Assembly (NCBI GenBank): GCA_018064695.1
Contig: JAGHUU010000243.1
Location: 1-5,780 of the forward strand
Direction of reading: 5' to 3'
Length of the DNA: 5,780 nt
From: Candidatus Blautia equi
GTDB lineage: Bacteria > Bacillota > Clostridia > Lachnospirales > Lachnospiraceae
The position numbers and the translations under genes are program-made. Positions 1-5,220 of this stretch are shown here, in pieces. How positions within the stretch are numbered: the stretch's first letter is position 1; each line of letters opens with the position of its first letter. Under the pieces are notes generated by a model. That model did not search any database. It had not been told where the DNA came from and was given only the letters and a program-made list of their open reading frames with translations.

Positions 1-1085
1 AGGGACATGATCTCCAGATGCTGCGGGCATACGGATTCGCACTGGCCGCACTGCAGACATTCGCTGGCTTTTCCCCGGCCGTTGGTAACGATGGTGTACT
101 CGCGTTTGGTACGGAACTCCGGGCTGCCGCTCTTGCGGTTCTCCACGGTAAAGATCTCCGGAATCGGAATATCCTTAGGACATCCCTTGGTGCAGTAGTA
201 GCATCCGGTACATGGAATCGACTGATCTGCATCCAGCGCCTTCTGCGCCTCGCGGATCACTTCCTGCTCCTGCTCGTTAAGAGGAACAAAATCCTTCATA
301 TATTTTAAGTTGTCCTCCATCTGCGCTACGCTGCTGGAGCCGCTCAATACTACAAATACATTCTCCTGGCTGGTTACAAATCGCATAGCCCATCCTGCAT
401 AGGAGATATCGCTGCCTTCTTTATCAAAAATGGCTTTTACGGTTGGAATAGGATCTGCCAGGATGCCGCCCTTTACAGGCTCCATAACCAGTACAGGAAT
501 ATTGTGAGCCTTACAGATCTCCAGATTCTTTCTGGAATTTACGCCCGGGTTCTCCCAGTCGGCGTAGTTGATCTGCAGCTGAACAAACTCGGTATCAGGG
601 TGAGCCACAAGAAGCTCCTCCAGAAGCTCCGGATCGGCGTGGAAGGAAAAGCCCCAGTGTTTGATCAGGCCTTTCTCCTTTAATTCCTTCACATAATCCC
701 AGAGTTTCCACTGGTCATAATTCTGGATGTTGGATCTCTGAATTGCATGGAGCAGATACAGATCCAGATACTGTGCGCCGGATCTCTCCAGTGTGGTGTA
801 GATCTCGGACTTTGCCACTTCCTCGGACATATCATCGCCGAAAGCTTTCAGCTTGGAAGTGAGTGTAAATCTGTCTCTTGGATATCTCTCGATCAGCGCT
901 TTTTTAATACATTCCTCGGATCCCGGATAGGCAAATGCGGTGTCAAAATAAGTGCCGCCTGCCTCCAGGAAACGGTCTACCATAATGCTGGTCTGCTCCA
1001 CGGAAAGACTGCCGTCGGCATTCTGTGGAAGACGCATCAGACCAAAGCCCATTTTTAATCCTGATTTTAAAGTATTCTCTGCCAT
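1..1085 (-). CDS. Aldo/keto reductase with C-terminal double [4Fe-4S] ferredoxin motif (3' end cut by window)
   Basis: This is an NAD(P)H-type aldo/keto reductase with a ferredoxin-like C-terminus, presumed cytoplasmic; the substrate is unknown. Reading the minus strand from the ATG at 1085 gives 361 residues with no stop before the window edge. The TIM-barrel catalytic tetrad is visible: D48 and Y53 in FDTAFAYPGSE, K78 in TSKL, and H113 in YLLHA. Two clusters of the form CxxCxxCxxxCP follow, at C292/C295/C298/C302 and C343/C346/C349/C353, each able to hold a [4Fe-4S] centre. Known relatives (the COG1453 type, common in anaerobes) run roughly 370-390 residues, so only a short tail should be missing. 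The start is supported by AGGAGG five bases upstream. The iron-sulfur clusters suggest electron transfer from or to ferredoxin in addition to, or instead of, simple NAD(P)H chemistry (inference). The family call is firm; the specific reaction is not. Confidence 0.93.
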   Translation of the reverse strand, partial: MAENTLKSGLKMGFGLMRLPQNADGSLSVEQTSIMVDRFLEAGGTYFDTAFAYPGSEECIKKALIERYPRDRFTLTSKLKAFGDDMSEEVAKSEIYTTLERSGAQYLDLYLLHAIQRSNIQNYDQWKLWDYVKELKEKGLIKHWGFSFHADPELLEELLVAHPDTEFVQLQINYADWENPGVNSRKNLEICKAHNIPVLVMEPVKGGILADPIPTVKAIFDKEGSDISYAGWAMRFVTSQENVFVVLSGSSSVAQMEDNLKYMKDFVPLNEQEQEVIREAQKALDADQSIPCTGCYYCTKGCPKDIPIPEIFTVENRKSGSPEFRTKREYTIVTNGRGKASECLQCGQCESVCPQHLEIMS

Positions 1086-1090
1086 AAAAC

Positions 1091-1096
1091 CCTCCT
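1091..1096 (-). promoter_or_regulatory. Ribosome binding site of the aldo/keto reductase
   Basis: A perfect AGGAGG on the minus strand stands five bases before the ATG at 1085. It fixes the start and orientation of the reductase gene. Confidence 0.85.
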
Positions 1097-1129
1097 GTTG
1101 CTTATGCAGTTCATGCTGCTATTTCCACT

Positions 1130-1138
1130 ATTTTACCA
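1130..1138 (-). promoter_or_regulatory. Candidate extended -10 promoter for the aldo/keto reductase
   Basis: The minus strand reads TGGTAAAAT, an extended -10 (TGn followed by TAAAAT, five of six bases matching TATAAT), about 45 bases upstream of the reductase start. No good -35 box lies 17 bases further upstream, which extended -10 promoters tolerate. Transcription start is inferred, not seen. Confidence 0.4.
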
Positions 1139-1190
1139 GAGATGCGGCATACATGCCACTTTATTTTGGGACGAAGTACCGTGCAATATT

Positions 1191-1209
1191 TATAATGATA
1201 TGATAAGAT
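1191..1209 (+). promoter_or_regulatory. Candidate promoter region for the HAD nucleotidase-like gene
   Basis: Two overlapping -10 candidates lie here: a perfect TATAAT at 1191-1196, and TGATAAGAT at 1201-1209, which has the extended -10 form. A weak TTGGGA at 1166-1171 sits 19 bases before the first. Either would start transcription about 35-50 bases before the ATG at 1251. The divergent region 1086-1250 thus appears to hold back-to-back promoters for the two flanking genes. Confidence 0.4.
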
Positions 1210-1250
1210 ACAAAAGTAAAACACATAAAAATCAGAAAAGAGGTTATACC

Positions 1251-1856
1251 ATGAAAATATATATTGATTTCGATGATGTGATCTGCGAGACAGGAATAGC
1301 CTTCACAGTCATGGCAAAAGAATTGTTTGGCGTAGACGTGCCTTACAACGAGGTCCAGTTCTTTAACCTGCAGAAGACCTTTGGTCTCAACGACGAACAG
1401 TACACCGAACTGATGCGTGTGGGACACCTGCCGGAAAACCTGCTTGCTTATGAGGAAGCACCGGGAGCCTCTGAGATCATCAACAAATGGGTCGATGAGG
1501 GGCATGAGGTCTCCGTCATCACCGGCAGACCATTCAGCGCCTACGAGCCATCCAGACAGTGGCTGGACAACCACGGACTGGAGCGCATCCCCGTATTCTG
1601 CGTGGACAAATACGGCCGTGAGACCTTCAATGAGGGCTGCACCTACAGCATGACATTACAGCAGCTTTACAGCATGACCTTTGATTTCGCGGTAGAAGAT
1701 TCCCCGGCTGCCTTTGAGCATGTCCTTCACTTCGAAAACTGCAGAGTAGCCGTCTACGACCGCCCATGGAACAGACTGGCGGAATTTCCGAACGAGAGAT
1801 TTCAGCGATGCGCCGGCTGGCAGGACATCGACCGGATGCTGCACACCCTAAAATAA
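1251..1856 (+). CDS. HAD-superfamily 5'-nucleotidase-like hydrolase
   Basis: This 201-residue cytoplasmic phosphatase resembles the 5'(3')-deoxyribonucleotidase (NT5C-type) branch of the HAD superfamily. The HAD motifs are present in order: motif I IDFDDVI with nucleophile D6 and acid/base D8; motif II VITGRP with T91; motif III Lys, probably K120 in VDKYGRE; and motif IV VEDSP with E149 and D150 for magnesium. The short helical region at about 15-75 would be the cap. The likely reaction is dephosphorylation of a nucleotide or another small phosphoester; the substrate cannot be read from sequence. An open frame extends upstream to 1098, but the ATG at 1251 is chosen because AAAAGAGG lies seven bases before it, motif I begins at residue 5 as is usual, and the upstream extension covers the promoter. 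It is probably transcribed alone or with the protease gene 90 bases downstream, since no convincing terminator follows it. Confidence 0.85.
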   Translation: MKIYIDFDDVICETGIAFTVMAKELFGVDVPYNEVQFFNLQKTFGLNDEQYTELMRVGHLPENLLAYEEAPGASEIINKWVDEGHEVSVITGRPFSAYEPSRQWLDNHGLERIPVFCVDKYGRETFNEGCTYSMTLQQLYSMTFDFAVEDSPAAFEHVLHFENCRVAVYDRPWNRLAEFPNERFQRCAGWQDIDRMLHTLK

Positions 1857-1868
1857 AAAATATTTTAA

Positions 1869-1897
1869 TTGTGCGCGACAGCTTTATGATATAAGAT
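1869..1897 (+). promoter_or_regulatory. Weak candidate promoter for the C11 protease gene
   Basis: TTGTGC at 1869-1874 and TAAGAT at 1892-1897 are separated by 17 bases. Both boxes are imperfect (three and four of six consensus bases). An alternative -10, TATGAT, lies at 1885-1890. The 90-base gap 1857-1946 has no clear terminator hairpin, so readthrough from the upstream gene is also possible. Confidence 0.3.
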
Positions 1898-1931
1898 AGA
1901 AGAGATAACATCATTTGTCTTTTTATATAAG

Positions 1932-1937
1932 AAAGGA
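1932..1937 (+). promoter_or_regulatory. Ribosome binding site deciding a GTG start for the protease
   Basis: AAAGGA ends nine bases before the GTG at 1947. A competing in-frame ATG at 1965 has only a weaker AGGA at 1955-1958, six bases upstream. The GTG start gives MKSGKFMLRR before the hydrophobic core; the ATG start gives MLRR. Both leave a working signal peptide, so the choice is not settled. Confidence 0.5.
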
Positions 1938-1946
1938 TAGAAAAGA

Positions 1947-2033
1947 GTGAAATCAGGAAAATTTATGCTTAGAAGAATTACGATGCTTTTTCTGATGCTG
2001 ATTCTGTGCTCCTGCACAGTGACTGTATCCGCG
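1947..2033 (+). other. Signal peptide of the C11 protease, possibly a lipoprotein signal
   Basis: The segment has a positive N-region (K2, K5, R9, R10), a hydrophobic core at about 11-22 (ITMLFLMLIL), and a signal peptidase I site VSA followed by AK after residue 29. LCSC at 20-23 also resembles a lipobox with C23 as the lipidated residue, though Cys at the -2 position is uncommon. Secretion is well supported; free versus membrane-anchored is open. Confidence 0.75.
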
Positions 2034-3602
2034 GCAAAAAATCCATTTTCCGACCGCAGGATCGTTCGTACACCAAAGGTAAACCTGCAGAAGGGCAGCA
2101 AGGAAAAAGTAACGATCATGATCTACATGAACGGCTCCGATCTGGAGAGCGAGGATCAGGAGGCCACCAACGATCTGAAAGAGATGATCAAGGCCGGAAA
2201 CTCCGACCAGGTAAACGTAGTAGTTCAGACCATGGGAACAAAAAAATGGTCTAAGAGCCTTGGCATCGCTTCCAACCGCAGCCAGCGTTATGAGGTTACC
2301 GGCAACGGCCTGGTTCTGGTAAACGACAAGCTTGGCCAGCTGGACTGTACCGTTTCCAAAACCCTGGAGGATTTTGTAACCTGGTCCGCCAAGGAATACC
2401 CTGCAGATCGTTACATCATGCTGTTCTGGAACCACGGCGCAGGCTCCGTATACGGCTTCGGCTACGATGAGTATCAGGACTGGAACGCATCCCTGACACT
2501 GGATGAGATGCAGAAAGCCTTCCACAATGCAGGCGTTTACTTTGACTTTATCGGAATGGACTGCTGTATTATGTCCAATCTGGAAGTATGCTGTGCTTTT
2601 TATGACTACTGTGACTATGTAATTCTCTCCGAGGATTTCGAGTCCGGTCTTGGCTGGTATTACACCAACTGGCTGAAAAAGCTTTATAAAAATCCCGCCA
2701 TCGATACCCCAACTCTTGCAAAGACCATCATCGACGACATGGTAGCAAAGAACGAGGAGGAAGATGCCGGCGAGGCCATCCTCTCCCTGATCGATCAGGG
2801 TAAAATGAAGCTTCTTATGACCGCCTGGAAAGACTTTGCATATAAAAACGAGAAGGCACTTACCGGAAAGAACTACAGCCAGAAGCGCACCAGAAGCGGC
2901 CCTGTCCGTGTTCATCCGAAATTCACCCGCAGCAGCTTCTTCAGCTGGTGGGATGACGAGGAGGAAGAGGACGACGCAGCCATGTCCGATTACTACGTAA
3001 CCGACATCATGGCAGTAGCCCAGAACATCGATTCCGATGAATCCGATGCCCTTTCCTCCGCACTGAACAGTGCCATTGTATATACCAACAGCACCGACGG
3101 CGACTCCGGCATGACAGGACTTGCCATCACCCTTCCATACGGCGATTCCGAGTTCTACTCCGAGTTAAAGACCGTCTTCACCAACTGCGGTCTGGACAAA
3201 GAATACATCAACTGGCTTAAGACCTTTGTAGATGCAAAGGGCAGCTCCAACCACTACGACTATGATGAATGGGAAGACGAGTGGGAAGGCTGGGACGACT
3301 ACGACGACGATTACGACTGGGATCTCTGGGATTTCCTGTTCGGCGATGATGACGACGAATACTGGGAAGATGACGAGTACTGGGGCTGGGCCGATGACGA
3401 CGATGAGCCGGGCTTCCTCGACTTCCTGGATGCATTCTTAGAGGATGATGACGACTATTACGACGATGACTTCGAGTACGATGAGCACGGCGGTTTCTTA
3501 AACTGGCTGTTATCCGACGATGACGATGACTACGATGATTACGACTATGATGACTACGACGACTACGGCGGCAGCTTCTTATCATGGCTTTTATCCGACT
3601 GA
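1947..3602 (+). CDS. Secreted clostripain-family (peptidase C11) cysteine protease with acidic, aromatic repeat tail
   Basis: This is a 551-residue exported endopeptidase. Residues 1-29 form a signal peptide. The C11 core runs from about 53 to 428. It opens with KVTIMIYMNGSDLES (54-68). The catalytic His is H163 in LFWNHGAG, and the catalytic Cys is C207 in GMDCCIM, which corresponds to the usual DAC of the family. The conserved SE....GLGW stretch follows at 228-237, and GLAITLPYG at 391-399 near the end of the fold. Known family members cleave after Arg or Lys and several need calcium or self-processing (established knowledge); neither is shown here. A basic stretch (312-328, with K313, R314, R316, R321, K325 and R328) runs directly into an acidic one (336-343), probably a surface loop. 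From residue 431 onward the protein is 45% Asp plus Glu, rich in Trp and Tyr, with repeated hydrophobic patches. No LPxTG anchor is seen. The C11 assignment is firm; the tail function is unknown. Confidence 0.92.
   Translation: MKSGKFMLRRITMLFLMLILCSCTVTVSAAKNPFSDRRIVRTPKVNLQKGSKEKVTIMIYMNGSDLESEDQEATNDLKEMIKAGNSDQVNVVVQTMGTKKWSKSLGIASNRSQRYEVTGNGLVLVNDKLGQLDCTVSKTLEDFVTWSAKEYPADRYIMLFWNHGAGSVYGFGYDEYQDWNASLTLDEMQKAFHNAGVYFDFIGMDCCIMSNLEVCCAFYDYCDYVILSEDFESGLGWYYTNWLKKLYKNPAIDTPTLAKTIIDDMVAKNEEEDAGEAILSLIDQGKMKLLMTAWKDFAYKNEKALTGKNYSQKRTRSGPVRVHPKFTRSSFFSWWDDEEEEDDAAMSDYYVTDIMAVAQNIDSDESDALSSALNSAIVYTNSTDGDSGMTGLAITLPYGDSEFYSELKTVFTNCGLDKEYINWLKTFVDAKGSSNHYDYDEWEDEWEGWDDYDDDYDWDLWDFLFGDDDDEYWEDDEYWGWADDDDEPGFLDFLDAFLEDDDDYYDDDFEYDEHGGFLNWLLSDDDDDYDDYDYDDYDDYGGSFLSWLLSD
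2931..2975 (+). other. Hydrophobic-acidic patch inside the protease catalytic half
   Basis: Residues 329-343 read SSFFSWW followed by eight acidic residues. This resembles the F-L-x-W-L-L plus Asp-run units of the C-terminal tail and directly follows the basic stretch 312-328. It is probably an exposed loop rather than part of the conserved core (inference). Confidence 0.5.
3237..3599 (+). repeat. Acidic/aromatic tail of the C11 protease with four degenerate hydrophobic-Asp units
   Basis: Residues 431-551 contain 44 Asp, 11 Glu, 14 Tyr and 10 Trp, but just one Lys and no Arg. Four units can be lined up. Unit 1 is WDLWDFLFG plus DDDD (from 458), and unit 2 is GFLDFLDAFLE plus DDDD (from 489). 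Unit 3 is GGFLNWLLS plus DDDDD (from 515), and unit 4 is GGSFLSWLLSD ending at the stop codon (from 541). At DNA level the region is dominated by GAY codons (GAT/GAC with TAC/TAT), and units 3 and 4 remain similar at base level, consistent with expansion by duplication or slippage. The low-complexity codon pattern also creates long spurious Arg/Ser/His frames on the opposite strand. Confidence 0.7.
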
Positions 3603-3618
3603 TCGTCCCCCACTCTGT

Positions 3619-3650
3619 AAGCAGTAATTTATGCAAAAAAGCAATAATTT
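3619..3650 (+). repeat. Pair of 12-base direct repeats, 20 bases apart, upstream of the nitroreductase
   Basis: AAGCAGTAATTT at 3619-3630 and AAGCAATAATTT at 3639-3650 match at 11 of 12 positions with a start-to-start distance of exactly 20 bases, about two helical turns. A shorter related GGCAATAA follows at 3654. Position and spacing are compatible with a regulator binding site, but chance in an AT-rich gap is possible. The 80-base gap 3603-3682 holds no convincing terminator for the protease gene. Confidence 0.4.
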
Positions 3651-3682
3651 TTAGGCAATAACGCAACAAAGGAGAAACAAAA

Positions 3683-4207
3683 ATGAACGAGACATTAAAA
3701 GTACTGGAAACCAGAAGAAGCTGCAGATGCTTCGACCCTGCAAAAATGGTATCTGATGAGGATATCCAGACCATCGTAAAAGCCGGAACCTACGCACCAA
3801 CCGGTATGGGAAAACAGAGCCCGATCATCATTGCAGTTACCAATAAAGAGCTTCGTGACCAGATCTCTCATGAGAATGCAAAGATCATGGGCACAAGTAT
3901 GGACCCATTCTACGGTGCACCGGTTATCCTGATCGTTCTTGGAAATAAAGCAGTTCCAACCTATAAATACGACGGCTCCCTGGTTATGGGCAACCTTATG
4001 AATGCAGCAGAGAGTATGGGCATTTCCAGCATCTGGATCCACCGTGCAAAAGAGGAGTTCGAGTCCGATTTCGGCAAAAAGATCCTTGCAGACCTTGGCA
4101 TTGAGGGCGAGTTCGAGGGAATTGGCCACTGCGCACTGGGCTATGCACTTGCTCCTGCAAAAGAGCCTGTTGCAAGAAAAGAGAACTACGTTTACTACGT
4201 AAAATAA
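3683..4207 (+). CDS. Small nitroreductase-family FMN oxidoreductase
   Basis: This 174-residue cytoplasmic flavoprotein of the nitroreductase family would use FMN and NAD(P)H (or reduced ferredoxin) to reduce nitro groups, quinones or similar acceptors; the natural substrate is unknown. The FMN-phosphate contact region is TRRSCRCFD with R11, R12 and S13. APTGMGKQSP (38-47) corresponds to the family's usual AP[ST]..N.QPW segment. Residues 98-119 (GSLVMGNLMNAAESMGISSIWI) match the conserved central helix and strand, and the end GYALAPAKEPVARK (153-166) fits the usual C-terminal flavin contacts. It is at the short end for the family, typical of compact anaerobe versions that work as dimers. AAAGGAG at 3668-3674, eight bases before the ATG, supports the start. 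It lies 80 bases after the protease gene and is closed by the hairpin at 4230-4276. Confidence 0.88.
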   Translation: MNETLKVLETRRSCRCFDPAKMVSDEDIQTIVKAGTYAPTGMGKQSPIIIAVTNKELRDQISHENAKIMGTSMDPFYGAPVILIVLGNKAVPTYKYDGSLVMGNLMNAAESMGISSIWIHRAKEEFESDFGKKILADLGIEGEFEGIGHCALGYALAPAKEPVARKENYVYYVK

Positions 4208-4229
4208 TGCTCTGACAGACGTACATTCG

Positions 4230-4276
4230 GGCTGGATGAGAAAACGGTTTCAAACAGTTTTCACATCCGGCCTTTT
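4230..4276 (+). terminator. Intrinsic terminator after the nitroreductase gene
   Basis: Left arm GGCTGGATGAGAAAAC (4230-4245) pairs with GTTTTCACATCCGGCC (4257-4272) over 16 positions, with one U-G wobble and one A-A mismatch. The loop is 11 bases and the hairpin is followed at once by TTTTATA. It lacks a T tract on the opposite strand, so it works only in the plus direction. It separates the nitroreductase transcript from the downstream pair. Confidence 0.85.
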
Positions 4277-4282
4277 ATAAAG

Positions 4283-4306
4283 ATACAGAAGAAAATACAG
4301 AAGAAT
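4283..4306 (+). repeat. Two-copy 12-base tandem repeat in the mutarotase leader
   Basis: ATACAGAAGAAA followed by ATACAGAAGAAT form two adjacent 12-base units differing only in the last base. They lie just upstream of the AGAGGA ribosome binding site at 4307-4312. The purine-rich, unstructured leader may simply keep the start accessible; no specific role is shown. Confidence 0.6.
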
Positions 4307-4318
4307 AGAGGATGCGAA

Positions 4319-5203
4319 ATGTATACTTTAAAAAATGACCGGCTCACCGTAACCATTGCAGAGCCGAATAAAGAGAACAGAACCTGCCGTTTTGACAGAG
4401 CGGGCTTTATCACAGGCGTAAAGCTTGACGGGAAATACGACTTCCTGGCCGAGGAGGACATGAAGGACGGAAGCCCAAGCTCCGGCGGCATGGGCCTTTG
4501 CTGCGAGATCCAGGCAGACCCAATGTCCGAGGCAGCAGCGATTGGAGAGCAGTTCCCGAAATTTGGCGTTGGAAAACTGACAAAGACAAAAGAGGGCGCA
4601 TATTTCTTTATGGATAACTATCCATGTGAGGACTATGAGATCTCCGTGACTGAAAAAGAGGGAAGCCTTGTGTTCACCACAGCCCCATCCGAGATTGGCG
4701 GTTACGCAGCAGCCCAGGAAAAGATCATCACCATCAAAGACAATACACTGACCATCACTTCTGTATTAAAAAATGCGGGAAGCAAAGACATTGCATTTGA
4801 CGAGTACTGTCATAACTTTATGACCCTGAACCACAAAAAAGTAAACCAGGACTACAGCCTGGAGATTCCATGCGTGGAGATGCCGGAGGGCGAGATCAAG
4901 ACTGTGGAGGCTGCCACTACCTTCCGCAGCACCGGAAGAAGTCTTTCCAAAACAGATGTCAGCATGGTATTTGCTTTATACGCCTTTGGAAAAGACCAGA
5001 TGAAGCCGGTCAGCAGCTATGGCTGGACCCTCACCGATAAGGCAGAAGGTCTCCGCGTATCCGAGAGCGATGATTTCACAGTAGATAAGGTTACCGTATG
5101 GAGCGTGGGTGATGCCATCTCCCCAGAAATGTTCTTCTCCGCAGTTCTGAAACCGGGCGAAGAGACCAGATGGAGCAGAACCTATACCTTTGAGAAATTA
5201 TAA
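4319..5203 (+). CDS. Galactose-mutarotase-like (aldose 1-epimerase-fold) protein
   Basis: This 294-residue protein, with no signal peptide or membrane segment, looks like a member of the aldose 1-epimerase / galactose-mutarotase-fold group, which interconverts sugar anomers or binds sugars. The support is pattern-level: an N-terminal YTLKNDRLTVTI start, successive beta strands with alternating hydrophobics, VLKNAGSKDIAFDEYCHNFM (149-168, with H165 placed like a mutarotase His), and the closing LKPGEETRWSRTYTFE (277-292) typical of the fold's last strands, with E281 or E282 as a possible catalytic base. Exact catalytic residues cannot be proved from sequence alone, and it could be a non-catalytic sugar-binding relative. 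AGAGGA six bases before the ATG sets the start. It begins a new transcript after the terminator at 4230-4276 and is followed 17 bases later by the J-domain gene. Confidence 0.7.
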   Translation: MYTLKNDRLTVTIAEPNKENRTCRFDRAGFITGVKLDGKYDFLAEEDMKDGSPSSGGMGLCCEIQADPMSEAAAIGEQFPKFGVGKLTKTKEGAYFFMDNYPCEDYEISVTEKEGSLVFTTAPSEIGGYAAAQEKIITIKDNTLTITSVLKNAGSKDIAFDEYCHNFMTLNHKKVNQDYSLEIPCVEMPEGEIKTVEAATTFRSTGRSLSKTDVSMVFALYAFGKDQMKPVSSYGWTLTDKAEGLRVSESDDFTVDKVTVWSVGDAISPEMFFSAVLKPGEETRWSRTYTFEKL

Positions 5204-5220
5204 GAAGTACTGTCAGAAAT

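Noticed and set aside
18..308. Plus-strand open frames in the first 1.1 kb
   Set aside because: They are antisense to the aldo/keto reductase, whose catalytic tetrad and two iron-sulfur motifs are intact on the minus strand.
1098..1250. 51-residue N-terminal extension of the nucleotidase-like gene
   Set aside because: The extension covers likely promoter sequence, has no ribosome binding site at its start, and the HAD motif I would be displaced far from the N-terminus.
1857..1866. AAAATATTTT palindrome after the nucleotidase-like gene as a possible terminator
   Set aside because: It is only AT pairs with no loop and no GC stem, so it would not form a terminator hairpin.
1953..2915. 320-residue open frame on the minus strand opposite the protease
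   Set aside because: It lies wholly antisense to a well-supported C11 gene with family motifs. Its translation has no recognisable domain, and the length is explained by the sense-strand codon bias.
3630..3650. TATGC-A6-GCAATA as a possible terminator hairpin for the protease gene
   Set aside because: Only three GC-containing pairs (TGC/GCA) form cleanly and the stem is broken by an extra base. The poly-T after it is short and the stem too weak.
3217..3774. 185-residue Arg/Ser/His-rich open frame on the minus strand
   Set aside because: Its composition is the direct reverse-complement by-product of the GAY-rich acidic tail, and it also overlaps the start of the nitroreductase gene.
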